Shown here piece by piece: positions 46,211-55,100 of a DNA stretch of 64,000 bases. This stretch comes from Lactobacillus kalixensis DSM 16043 (lineage in GTDB: Bacteria; Bacillota; Bacilli; Lactobacillales; Lactobacillaceae): NCBI RefSeq assembly GCF_001434335.1, contig NZ_AZFM01000008.1, forward strand, positions 1 to 64,000, read 5' to 3'. Each line of letters starts with the position of its first letter. Within the stretch, counting starts at the first letter, position 1. Below the pieces are notes generated by a model that had not been told where the DNA came from, did not search any database, and saw only the letters and a list, made by a program, of their open reading frames with translations. The translations under genes and the position numbers were made by a program.

Positions 46211-46253
46211 AAAAAAAGCGTGTTGTAACTTTTGAATTACAACACGCTTTTTT
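46211..46253. terminator. Terminator after the ABC operon
   Basis: AAAAAAGCGTGTTGTAA pairs perfectly with TTACAACACGCTTTTTT. It lies between convergent genes and can work in both directions. Confidence 0.95.
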
Positions 46254-46260
46254 GAGCAAT

Positions 46261-46449
46261 TTAAGCATTTGCTGCCATATAATCATATAATTGATTAATT
46301 TCTTCAGCAGTAAAATTGCCATCGCCGGTCTTCATAGCATGAACTTTCTCAACTGAAAGGTGACTAGCAAAGGCTAGATCAGTATCATTCACATGATGTT
46401 TAACTTGAAAATCAATAATTGCGTCAGCTAATTGTTCTTGTTCATTCAT
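46261..46449 (-). CDS. Small helical protein, LBP_cg2779-like
   Basis: A 62-residue acidic protein that I tentatively match to the lactobacillar LBP_cg2779 family, from memory. The segment TDLAFASHLSVEKVHAMKTG looks like a helix-turn-helix, though too short and isolated for a confident DNA-binding call. AAGGAG lies about ten bases before the ATG. Function is unknown. Confidence 0.72.
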   Translation of the reverse strand: MNEQEQLADAIIDFQVKHHVNDTDLAFASHLSVEKVHAMKTGDGNFTAEEINQLYDYMAANA

Positions 46450-46503
46450 CTTGATCAGTCTCCTTATATATATTTATTCTAACATATTGCCGGAGTTTTC
46501 AGT

Positions 46504-47073
46504 CTAATAAAAATTAGTTCGCCATTGATTTAGTGGCCAGTAGCGCCATTTAACTTCACCAACAATCGCACTTCGTTTAACAAAGCCAAAGTATCTTGAA
46601 TCTTTAGATACATCACGGTGGTCACCCATCACAAAATATTGCCCCTTAGGTACTCGGCGCCGCAAAGTAAAGTTGTTAGTGTAAAGTTCCCCAGACTTAT
46701 TAGCTTGTTTCTTATAGCTATTGTTCAAATATGGTTGCTTAATTTCTTTACCATTGATGTACATCTTGTCGTTTTTACTTGTAACCATATCACCAGGTAG
46801 TCCAATTACACGCTTGATGTACAATGCATTCTTTTCATCAGGTGCTTTTAAAATCACAATATCGTTACGCTTCAAGTTGAAGTGACGAACTGCAATAATT
46901 CTATCGCCATTTTCAAAAGTAGGTTGCATGGATGGACCAGATACAGTTTCATTTGAAAGTACAAAACTAAACAAAAGGTAGTAGATTCCAACCATAATTG
47001 CCATCATAATGATGATATCAAGTATAAATCTACCTAGACTTTCCTCTTGATCTTTCTTCTTATTTTGAGCCAT
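46504..47073 (-). CDS. lepB: Signal peptidase I
   Basis: Cleaves signal peptides from exported proteins at the outer face of the membrane. One N-terminal transmembrane segment (residues about 16-39) is followed by the catalytic Ser48 in SGPSMQPT and Lys87 in YIKRVIGLPGD. The later box reads MGDHRDVSKDSRYFG. The 189-residue length is normal for single-span Gram-positive type I enzymes. It would process the two lysozymes and the LPXTG protein in this window. Confidence 0.96.
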   Translation of the reverse strand: MAQNKKKDQEESLGRFILDIIIMMAIMVGIYYLLFSFVLSNETVSGPSMQPTFENGDRIIAVRHFNLKRNDIVILKAPDEKNALYIKRVIGLPGDMVTSKNDKMYINGKEIKQPYLNNSYKKQANKSGELYTNNFTLRRRVPKGQYFVMGDHRDVSKDSRYFGFVKRSAIVGEVKWRYWPLNQWRTNFY

Positions 47074-47157
47074 TTAATCTCTCCTTCTTTATGCTCTTAT
47101 TATTATAACTGATTTAATGAGTTATGAATGGTAAAATCATTATTAAGGAAGATTGAG

Positions 47158-47902
47158 ATGACAAATTTTTTAACAAAATTAGATAAAATAGATAATGAAC
47201 TAAATAATTCATGAACAAGTAGAAGAGGTTAAAAAAATTGATCAAGCGGCAGCATCGCATACTGTCTTACAGTCTGCACCAGCTCCACTTGGTATTTTAC
47301 CTGATCAATTTGAAGAACTGCTAGAGGATCTAGGAGAAGCGCAGAGAGCAAATTTGCGAATAATAAAAAATATGCTTGATAGCGTTCGGCAGTACATTTC
47401 TTTAAAATACGGCATTTGGAGTCTACCTAATCTAGAAACAGCTAGTGCAATTAAGAATGAACTTCATGTGTCAACAGCCCTTGAGATTATGGCAGGTAAC
47501 GCATATTGGTCCAAAGCTCTTCAGGAAGTTGGAATTAAAACAGTTGCAACTGATTCATTAGAATGGGCAAAAAGCTCTGAAACGGGCCAACACGGCTTTA
47601 TTCAGGTAGAGGATCTTTCTGCAATTGATGCAATTAAGAAGTATCCGGATTTTGATTTGATTCTATGCTCTTGGTCACCAAACTTTGGTCATAGTGATAC
47701 TGCCGCAATTAAAATCTGGCAAGAGGTTAGTTCAAGTAAATTGCTTTTTATTGGCGAAAAAAATGGGGCTACTAATTCTCCTGAATTTTGGGAAAATACT
47801 AGCTTTAATAATTCAAAAGTAATGGAAAAGATTAACAAAACTTTTATCAGTTACGATTTTATTGATGAAAGAATATTTGAAATAGATAGAAATAGAATAT
47901 GA
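47158..47902 (+). pseudogene. SAM-dependent methyltransferase-like gene with a +1 frameshift
   Basis: ATG 47158 has AAGGA eight bases upstream, but its frame stops at TGA 47212 after 18 codons. The next frame continues without a break to 47902, and removing one base between about 47201 and 47211 joins them into one protein of roughly 247 residues. The second half has LEIMAGNAYWSKAL and VATDSLEW, resembling motifs I and II of class I methyltransferases, and FDLILCSWSP at motif IV. The substrate is unknown. An internal TTG at 47354 could still start a shorter product. The gene overlaps the next by four bases. Confidence 0.75.
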
Positions 47903-48870
47903 ATTTAAAGAAAATAATATTTATCTTGATCGTTTTTGCAACTTTCTTAGGAAGCGGAGCAATGCTATCAAATGTGCAGTCTAGAGAAGCAGATCAACTT
48001 CTTGAAGAACATGGGTTAAGCAATAATACACGCTATTTTTATACAAATAAATCTGAGAGCATTAGTGATTTTCTTAAATATCTGAATAAGACTTATCCAA
48101 AAACACATCTTCAGCTCCATTTAGATAATCGTGAATTAACCAATCAGGTTTTAGTTTGGGCAAATTATCAAGGAATTACATTACCAACACAATCAGGTCG
48201 CTATTTTAGTTTAGATGATTTCAAAGGACAAGTTAGTTTTGCAGTTTTAGGACCAGATGCAGTAGATGACGCGGTTGAATTGCAAAACAATAAATATATT
48301 GTCTTTGGCAAGCGTTATTATTCAGTAATTGGTATTTTTAAGAATTTCCATCAAAAGGAACAGGAAAAATACTATTTGACTACTGGAGTAGACCAACCAA
48401 CAGCTAAGGGAAGTATCCGAGATTATCGTATTGTCATCGATAGCACTAATAAGAGTGTAATTAAGAAGATTGCTAAGCATTATGGTAGTAAATTGCATGT
48501 ACCACAGTTTGTCACAACGCATCAACACCATCGTTTCTCAGTTTTAAAAGATATTAGTGGCATTATCTTGATGTGGGTAATTTCAATAATTGCTAATGCA
48601 TTAATTGCTTTTATGCAGTGGCGACAAGTGAGACGGACACATCTTAGTGGGAATTTATTAAGAAATTGGCTATTGAATCGTTCAGTTCGTTTAATTTTGA
48701 TTGAAGTGGTTTCAGCAATCATTGCATATGTCTTCTTAAGGATGCATGCCTTTATTAATAAACCTGAACACTTAGCTTTTGTCCTAATAATAAGTTGGAT
48801 TGTTGCAACAGTATCTTATGTTGCTAGTTTTGTTATTCTTCACAATAAGGAGAAAAGAAAAAATGCTTGA
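47899..48870 (+). CDS. MacB-periplasmic-core-like membrane protein
   Basis: The 323-residue protein has one N-terminal span, an extracytoplasmic domain of about 180 residues, and three spans at the C-terminus. This resembles one half of an FtsX/MacB-type ABC permease. No ATPase gene is adjacent. It starts within the stop of the methyltransferase-like gene (ATGA overlap) and overlaps the RNA methyltransferase by eight bases. Assignment to the MacB fold rests on layout and is tentative; function unknown. Confidence 0.7.
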   Translation: MNLKKIIFILIVFATFLGSGAMLSNVQSREADQLLEEHGLSNNTRYFYTNKSESISDFLKYLNKTYPKTHLQLHLDNRELTNQVLVWANYQGITLPTQSGRYFSLDDFKGQVSFAVLGPDAVDDAVELQNNKYIVFGKRYYSVIGIFKNFHQKEQEKYYLTTGVDQPTAKGSIRDYRIVIDSTNKSVIKKIAKHYGSKLHVPQFVTTHQHHRFSVLKDISGIILMWVISIIANALIAFMQWRQVRRTHLSGNLLRNWLLNRSVRLILIEVVSAIIAYVFLRMHAFINKPEHLAFVLIISWIVATVSYVASFVILHNKEKRKNA

Positions 48871-50254
48871 TTTACCGACAGAATTTATCGAAAAATATCA
48901 ACAACTTTTGGGAGAAGAAGAGGCTCAAAAACTTGTTGCTAGTTTACAAACTGAAAGCAAAAAAGCATACCGGATTAATTCTTTAAAATTTAAACAAAAA
49001 ACGCCTAAATCAACTGACCAACCAGTTCCCGACATTCCTCATGCGTATTATGGGGAAGTATCTAGCCAAGATCCAGAATGGGTTAGTGGTAGTGTATATT
49101 CACAAGATCCAGCTGCCATGTTTCCGGCTTATATTGCTAAAGTTGAGCCAGGTGAAAATGTCCTTGATCTTTGTGCAGCTCCAGGTGGGAAAACTACTGC
49201 ACTGAGTGAAGCTTTAAAAAATAAAGGATTGTTAGTTGCAAACGAAATTTCAGCTACGCGTGTTAAAGCGCTTCGCGAAAATTTAGAACGCTTCGGTATT
49301 AGCAATGCTTTAATCACCAATAATGACTCAGAAGCTTTAGCCAAAAAATTCCCTAATTTCTTTGATACAATTCTTGTCGATGCACCATGTAGTGGGGAAG
49401 GGATGTTTAGAAAAAATCCTGATGCGATAACTTACTGGTCGCAAGATTATGTTTTAACTTGCGCTGAAAGACAAAAAGATATCTTAACTGAAGCTGTAAA
49501 GATGTTAAAGCCTAACGGAAAGTTGATCTATTCAACTTGTACTTTCTCGCCAGAAGAAGATGAAGCAATTGTGCTCTGGTTAGTTGAAAAATATGGCATG
49601 ACCATTGAAAAAGCCAATCATGTAGTTTCAGAAAAAGTGAGTTATGGTAATCCTAGTTTTATAAACTCTGATTTAGAAGACTTGAAGAAGACTTTGCGCT
49701 TTTGGCCACAGGATAATTTGGGCGAAGGGCAATTTGCAGCAATTTTGCGAATGCCTGATGAAGAAGTTGAAGTAAAGAGTAAGAAAAAGAAGAAACAAAA
49801 AAACCGCAAGGGCTTAACTAATGAAGAAAAAGGCTTTGTTAAGAAAGTACTAGATCATTTTAATTTGCCAGAATCACTTCAAAATTGGGAAGAAAACGCC
49901 TGCGTTAGACAGGACCATGTTTTTATTCCGGCAATCAACCCTAGTGAGTTAAAGGGACTTAAGATTGTCAATAATGGCGTAGAATTAGGTCTCTTAAAGA
50001 AGAATAGATTTGAACCTGGTCATCAATTAGCTGAAGTTCTAGGTCAAGTTGATCAAGAGAATGTGGTTGAATTAGACAGTTCTGAAGATTATAAAAAATA
50101 TTTGCATGGAGAAACTTTAAGAGTAAAAACAGAACTGCGCGGATTCATATTAGTTGCAAGAGAAGGATTTATTTTTAGCTTTGGGAAAGTTACGGGGAAT
50201 GGCGTTTTAAAAAACTTTTATCCTAAAGGTTTACGTATTTTGAAAGATGAATAG
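48863..50254 (+). CDS. RsmB/NOP-family RNA m5C methyltransferase
   Basis: Methylates cytosine C5 in rRNA, probably 16S rRNA as RsmF does. SAM motif I is DLCAAPGGKTTAL near residue 105. The two catalytic cysteines are in DAPCSGEG near 180 and YSTCTFSPEEDE near 230. A C-terminal RNA-binding extension follows a Lys-rich linker. ATG 48863 is preferred to an upstream frame start because AAGGAG sits about ten bases before it. A terminator follows. Confidence 0.93.
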   Translation: MLDLPTEFIEKYQQLLGEEEAQKLVASLQTESKKAYRINSLKFKQKTPKSTDQPVPDIPHAYYGEVSSQDPEWVSGSVYSQDPAAMFPAYIAKVEPGENVLDLCAAPGGKTTALSEALKNKGLLVANEISATRVKALRENLERFGISNALITNNDSEALAKKFPNFFDTILVDAPCSGEGMFRKNPDAITYWSQDYVLTCAERQKDILTEAVKMLKPNGKLIYSTCTFSPEEDEAIVLWLVEKYGMTIEKANHVVSEKVSYGNPSFINSDLEDLKKTLRFWPQDNLGEGQFAAILRMPDEEVEVKSKKKKKQKNRKGLTNEEKGFVKKVLDHFNLPESLQNWEENACVRQDHVFIPAINPSELKGLKIVNNGVELGLLKKNRFEPGHQLAEVLGQVDQENVVELDSSEDYKKYLHGETLRVKTELRGFILVAREGFIFSFGKVTGNGVLKNFYPKGLRILKDE

Positions 50255-50259
50255 AGTAC

Positions 50260-50295
50260 AAAAAGACCGTTAGTTTTGAAAACTAACGGGTTTTT
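50260..50295. terminator. Terminator between convergent methyltransferase and PAP2 genes
   Basis: AAAAGACCGTTAGTTTT pairs with AAAACTAACGGGTTTTT with one mismatch and T/A runs on both sides. Confidence 0.9.
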
Positions 50296-50296
50296 G

Positions 50297-50929
50297 CTAG
50301 AAATTATTTTTGATTGTTCGAGGAGTAACTTTGTCCCAAACTGCATCGACAATCCCAACCCACATTGCACCAAGCGCAACTGAGCCGCAAACGTCGGAAG
50401 GATAATGAGCATAAAGATACACTCTTGAAATCATGACCAAAATCAGCCAAACAATTAATAAGACATTTAACCAAATTCTAGCTGTTCTATTTTTAACCAA
50501 AGCCGGGATCATGATCATAATTAACCAGAAAACAATGATTGCCATTCCTAATGTGTGTCCACTTGGGAAACTAAAACCATCATCTACAGCCATATGGTTA
50601 ATTGGACGAGGACGTTGAACAACATGTTTAACCACCCATCCAAATGCATCAGCAGTAATTAAAGAAACTACAATACTGAGTGAAAGAGGATGCTGCTTCT
50701 TGATCCATAAAATAATTGCGATCAACAACATCCAGACCAAATCAACTTTAGTATCAGCTAAGAATGTAATCTTGAGCATCAAACTTTTCAGTCCTGGCAT
50801 CAGATGAACTAATTGTTCAAAAAAATGGTCAAAGCCATTAAGCCAACTGGCATTCATAACAATCGAAAATACCAATATTAGAAAAATTGGTAATCCTATA
50901 CAAATAGCAGTAATATTTTTCTTTTGCAT
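50297..50929 (-). CDS. PAP2-family membrane phosphatase
   Basis: A 210-residue integral membrane phosphatase with six spans. The three PAP2 motifs are complete: KHVVQRPRP near residue 100, PSGH near 123 and SRVYLYAHYPSDV near 167. Such enzymes dephosphorylate phosphatidic acid, phosphatidylglycerol phosphate or undecaprenyl pyrophosphate. Its proximity to the isoprenoid operon is suggestive of the last, but the two are separate transcripts as far as I can see. Confidence 0.92.
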   Translation of the reverse strand: MQKKNITAICIGLPIFLILVFSIVMNASWLNGFDHFFEQLVHLMPGLKSLMLKITFLADTKVDLVWMLLIAIILWIKKQHPLSLSIVVSLITADAFGWVVKHVVQRPRPINHMAVDDGFSFPSGHTLGMAIIVFWLIMIMIPALVKNRTARIWLNVLLIVWLILVMISRVYLYAHYPSDVCGSVALGAMWVGIVDAVWDKVTPRTIKNNF

Positions 50930-50998
50930 TTTTCCCTCGATCTTCTATTTTTGTAACATTAAAAGTGTATCACACCAATATGCATTTTTGAGATCTTT

Positions 50999-52015
50999 TT
51001 AGAATAATTGATCAATTTGACTCTTAAGAGGGAGGTCATAATATCGTTTGATTTGATCTAAATTGCTCAAATCACTTTGACCGTAGACTGCTAGTAGAAC
51101 CGCAAGTTCTTCCTTCCAATCAGCAATCATTTTTTCTAATCCATCTGAACCATCTTGACTTAATTTTTGTAAAAAAGTATTGGCAATGCCAACCATTTTT
51201 CCGCCAAGACACAGACCTTTTAAGATATCGAGTGGATTGCGCACACCACCTGAAACAAAGAAGTCTACATTATTTTTCTTTGCAATTAAACTGGTGATAA
51301 CGGTAGGTAAACCAATATCTTCTAAGTAAGAAATATCTGACTTATTGCGCCCATTTTCAATCTGAGCAAAATTAGTGCCACCTTGACCAGCAACATCGAA
51401 CAAATCAAACCCATTGTTTTTTAGCTTGATTAAGCTGCTTTCGTCAAAGCCAAAACCAACTTCCTTAACGATTACAGGAATATCAAGCGCTTCACGAATA
51501 GAGCGCATATTATCTAACCAACGAAAGTCTCGGTCTCCTTCAGGCATTGCTGCTTCTTGAACGGTATTTACGTGAATTTGTAAAGCATCTGCAGCCAATT
51601 CTTTAACGATCATTTTAACGTCCTCTGCAGGCGTTTCTGGATTTACGTTAGCCATTACAATTCCATCTGGATTTTCTTCACGCGCAATTTCAAAACTAGT
51701 AAGTTGTTCATGTTCCTTAACTAAAATACTTGCTGAACCAAGAGCCATAGGAATTTGAGCTTTTGCTGCAATTCGACCCAAGTTTTTATTGATCTCATAG
51801 GACTTCTTAGAGCCACCAGTCATTGCATTAATATAAAAGGGTGCAGCAATACTTTTTCCAAACAAATTAGTCTTAATTGAATTTAAGTCAACTTTACTTT
51901 CAGGTAGAGCTGGTCGCAGCAGGTGCATTTGATCAAAACTATTATTTTTTTCTTTATCAAAAAACATCTGGGCTAATGCCAGATGTTCTTCTTTTCTTTC
52001 AGATCTTTTTGACAT
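50999..52015 (-). CDS. fni: Type 2 isopentenyl-diphosphate delta-isomerase
   Basis: The FMN- and NADPH-dependent isomerase of IPP and DMAPP. The 338-residue protein has the family N-terminus RKEEHLALA, NAMTGGS near residue 70, VKEVGFG and VAGQGGTNF near 205, and a glycine-rich FMN phosphate-binding region SGGVRNPLD. It is the last gene of the mevalonate operon. AGAGG precedes the ATG. Confidence 0.97.
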   Translation of the reverse strand: MSKRSERKEEHLALAQMFFDKEKNNSFDQMHLLRPALPESKVDLNSIKTNLFGKSIAAPFYINAMTGGSKKSYEINKNLGRIAAKAQIPMALGSASILVKEHEQLTSFEIAREENPDGIVMANVNPETPAEDVKMIVKELAADALQIHVNTVQEAAMPEGDRDFRWLDNMRSIREALDIPVIVKEVGFGFDESSLIKLKNNGFDLFDVAGQGGTNFAQIENGRNKSDISYLEDIGLPTVITSLIAKKNNVDFFVSGGVRNPLDILKGLCLGGKMVGIANTFLQKLSQDGSDGLEKMIADWKEELAVLLAVYGQSDLSNLDQIKRYYDLPLKSQIDQLF

Positions 52016-52029
52016 GTAAAACCTCTATT

Positions 52030-53112
52030 TTAATGTGAAAAAGTAATTTGGTGGACTCGGAAATTTAAAGGTAAAATACCATTTTCTTTCCATTCATTTT
52101 CTAATGCTTCAGTATTGCACTTAGTATTAGCTATTACAATTCCGCAATCACCATTGCCGGCACCAGAGGTCTTAGCAGCGCCACCATATTTTTCTGCAAT
52201 ACTAATTAAATCAGTCAGACGAGGAATTTCGATTGCAATATGATTGATTTTAGCGAAGTGTTGAAGCAGGTGACGGTTTACACGGATCTGCTCTTGAATG
52301 GTTTCAATATCTTTATTTTCAAAGCCCTCAACCATTTTTAAAACACATTCACGTGACTTGATTAAAAAGTTTTTGTACTCATTATTTAATGCAACCTTAT
52401 TTGCATTGGTTTCGTCTACTAATTGAGAAGTAGATGCAGGTTTTTGACTCCAACCAATCATCAACTTCATGTTTTCTGGTGGAGTCAATAATTCAATCTT
52501 TAAACCTGGCCAAGCTTCATTAACTACTTGAGATAAGGTCTTAGTTTTGAGTTCACTTTTGAGCCATCTCTTATCAAAAGTCTGGTAGGCTAACCAACCG
52601 CCATAAACACTAGCTGCGATATCACCAGCAGACCCGTTCCCTTGAACAGAGTAGTGGGAGATAGCTGATAGTTTATAAACGAGTTCGTTACTAATCTTAA
52701 CACCATAAAAACGTAGAATTGCTTTTACAGTAGCTACCGTCACTGCTGCACTGGAGCCTAAACCATATTTTTTGCCATCAGCGGAATCCAAATCGGAATT
52801 TATGTGTAAATCATAAACAGTTAAGTCAATTCCTTGTTCCAAGCAGTAGCTTTCAGTGAATGAAATTGCCGATAAAATATATTCAAATGGGTTGTCTCGG
52901 TTATCGATTACCATTTTTGATCCTTGACGGACCCAATGAATAGAATCTTGTGAATACTGTTTTGAATGGATTAAACCTGTTGTTGTCTTGCTTTCAGTAA
53001 TAGAAACACGAACAAATTGATTGACTGCAACTAAAATAGCAGGGCAATTTTGTTCCAAAACAGCATATTCACCAGCTATGTACAACTTTCCAGGCGCTTT
53101 TTCAGTTATCAA
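52030..53112 (-). CDS. mvaK2: Phosphomevalonate kinase
   Basis: Phosphorylates mevalonate 5-phosphate. A GHMP kinase of 360 residues with APGKLYIAGEYAVLE at the N-terminus, ATP loop GLGSSAAVTVATVKA near residue 118 and C-terminal KTSGAGNGDCGI. It starts with TTG (53112), with AGAGG about ten bases upstream. It lies between mvaD and fni in the same operon. Confidence 0.96.
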   Translation of the reverse strand: MITEKAPGKLYIAGEYAVLEQNCPAILVAVNQFVRVSITESKTTTGLIHSKQYSQDSIHWVRQGSKMVIDNRDNPFEYILSAISFTESYCLEQGIDLTVYDLHINSDLDSADGKKYGLGSSAAVTVATVKAILRFYGVKISNELVYKLSAISHYSVQGNGSAGDIAASVYGGWLAYQTFDKRWLKSELKTKTLSQVVNEAWPGLKIELLTPPENMKLMIGWSQKPASTSQLVDETNANKVALNNEYKNFLIKSRECVLKMVEGFENKDIETIQEQIRVNRHLLQHFAKINHIAIEIPRLTDLISIAEKYGGAAKTSGAGNGDCGIVIANTKCNTEALENEWKENGILPLNFRVHQITFSH

Positions 53113-53156
53113 AAAACGTTATCCTCTAATCTAAATTAATAATCACCAATTTACTT

Positions 53157-54116
53157 TTAGTCCAGAACTGTGACTCCTGGTCCAAAAGTAGCCTTAACTA
53201 TATTAACATTATTGAATTCCGACAAAAAGATTTTTTTAACTTCCTTAATATTTTTTTGTTGCGTTAGAATCTTGAGATTAGGACCAGCATCAATAGTGTA
53301 GTAGCATTCGATACCTTTTGAGCGCAATTCTTCAATTAACTTAATAGCACGAATTGTATCTGGTTCAAAATAAGTAAAACCAGGTTGTGCAGTTAAATTA
53401 ATCGCATGCATTTCATTAGCATTAAGCTCAGCCAAACTACCGATTTTAGTGAAATCATTTGACTTAATTGCGGCGATCATTTCATTTAGTTCAAGATCGT
53501 TACGCTTAATCCAAGGTTCAAAGAACGGGGAAGCTTGTGCATCTTTCATCCCTTTAGTAGAGGGAAGTTTCTTTTGGTTCTGATTTAATTCCACCGCTAA
53601 TAATGATAAATCTAAACTTGGTGTTTCGTCTAAAGGATAGGCAAATGAAGATTCATCATCTGTTCCTTTTTGCCAAATTGCGAATCCGCCAAAAATTGAT
53701 CTACTTGCTGAACCTGATCCGATTCTTGCAAGACGAGATAATTCACGTCTATTTACATCTAAATCGTAGAAAGCACAAAAAGCAGTCGCTAAAGCTGCAA
53801 AAGCTGAACTTGAAGATGCAAGACCAGCTGCAGTAGGTACATGGTTAGTTGATTCAACCTTTAATTTTCCGGAAACACCGAATCGATCTTGGAGATATTG
53901 AAGGTATGAAAAAACCCGTTGAGCAGATTGATCCGTCTGCTTTTCATCATTTAAGAAGAACTCATTTTCTTCACTAGCAGAAATACTAGTTTCTGAATAA
54001 AAAGCGTCTAACGTCATTGATAAACTTGACATTAGAGGTAAGCGGAGTTGGGCATCAGCTTTGCCCCAATATTTAATTAAAGCAATGTTGGTATGTGCAC
54101 GTGCAGTTTTTTTCAT
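53157..54116 (-). CDS. mvaD: Diphosphomevalonate decarboxylase
   Basis: Converts mevalonate 5-diphosphate to isopentenyl diphosphate. It has ARAHTNIALIKYWGK at the N-terminus, the ATP loop PTAAGLASSSSAFAALA near residue 95 and C-terminal TIDAGPNLKIL. ATG 54116 is chosen over an upstream in-frame start because CGAGG is properly spaced and because it gives the standard MKKTARAH start. Its ATG overlaps the mvk stop by one base. Confidence 0.97.
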   Translation of the reverse strand: MKKTARAHTNIALIKYWGKADAQLRLPLMSSLSMTLDAFYSETSISASEENEFFLNDEKQTDQSAQRVFSYLQYLQDRFGVSGKLKVESTNHVPTAAGLASSSSAFAALATAFCAFYDLDVNRRELSRLARIGSGSASRSIFGGFAIWQKGTDDESSFAYPLDETPSLDLSLLAVELNQNQKKLPSTKGMKDAQASPFFEPWIKRNDLELNEMIAAIKSNDFTKIGSLAELNANEMHAINLTAQPGFTYFEPDTIRAIKLIEELRSKGIECYYTIDAGPNLKILTQQKNIKEVKKIFLSEFNNVNIVKATFGPGVTVLD

Positions 54117-55024
54117 TAAATTTCCTCGATCCAACTTTCGTTAATTAAATCTTTGCTCTTTGCCGCGATTTTTTTTGCAGTTTGTTGGCTATCACAAACT
54201 GCAATGACGATTCCTCCAAGACCACCGCCTGATAATTTAAAGCCTAATGCATCGTTTGCCAGTGCAATTTTTCTTAAATCATCGATCTTCGGGGTAGATA
54301 ATTTAAAGCTAGCCAAAATATCCTGTGCTTCGTTAAAAATTTGACCAACTTTTTGACTATCGTGCTTAGTCCAAGAAGACATTGTATCATCAGCTAGCTG
54401 GCCTAAACGCTCAATTCGTTTATTAGCATCTACAGAAGAATCAAGCTGCTTACGCACTAATCCAACAGCTTCACGAGTATTTCCCAGCTCACCTGTATCC
54501 ATGATTAGTAAGTATGCACCTAGTTTACTTTTGATCATTTTAGGACCGTCTTGTTTATTAAAGAAAACAAGATAGTCTGAATTAACAGTTGCAGCATCTA
54601 AGCCGGAAGCTTTACCATGATTAATCATTTCTGCATGATTAGTAATAGCCATAATTTCGTCTTCAGATAAATTCAAATTAAAGTAGTCATTCAAAGCTTT
54701 GGTAGTGCCTAAAGCAACAGTAGCGCTTGAGCCTAAGCCTCGTTCCATTGGGATTTCGCCAGTGTAGGTGATTTTCAGTTTCTCATCGCTATTAGCTTTT
54801 TCTAGCATAGTCTTAACGACATATTTTAAACCGTCATAATCACTGGGAGCATCATAGAATGGACCTTGATAAAGTTTGGTATCCATCCATAATTGATCAT
54901 AATCTTCAACATCTGTTCTAATATTTAATGCTTGAATTGGCATAGCCAAAGCATTGTAACCATAAACTACTGAATGCTCACCGATCAAAATTACTTTTCC
55001 ATGAGCCAAATAACTACTTTTCAT
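54116..55024 (-). CDS. mvk: Mevalonate kinase
   Basis: First kinase of the lower mevalonate pathway. GHMP fold with GKVILIGEHSVVYG near residue 8, ATP loop MERGLGSSATVALG near 93 and KLSGGGLGG near 265. Length 302 residues. It heads the operon mvk-mvaD-mvaK2-fni and is divergent from rexB. Acetoacetyl-CoA thiolase, HMG-CoA synthase and reductase are not in the window. Confidence 0.97.
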   Translation of the reverse strand: MKSSYLAHGKVILIGEHSVVYGYNALAMPIQALNIRTDVEDYDQLWMDTKLYQGPFYDAPSDYDGLKYVVKTMLEKANSDEKLKITYTGEIPMERGLGSSATVALGTTKALNDYFNLNLSEDEIMAITNHAEMINHGKASGLDAATVNSDYLVFFNKQDGPKMIKSKLGAYLLIMDTGELGNTREAVGLVRKQLDSSVDANKRIERLGQLADDTMSSWTKHDSQKVGQIFNEAQDILASFKLSTPKIDDLRKIALANDALGFKLSGGGLGGIVIAVCDSQQTAKKIAAKSKDLINESWIEEI

Positions 55025-55100
55025 ATTTTTCTCCTAGCCTTCATTTTTAGTAAAAGATTTTGCTCCTATGTTAAAATAAAACACAAGGAGTTACGAACAA

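Noticed and set aside
53603-53836. 77-codon plus-strand frame antisense to mvaD
   Set aside because: Lys/Leu-rich composition typical of an antisense shadow, no ribosome binding site or promoter.
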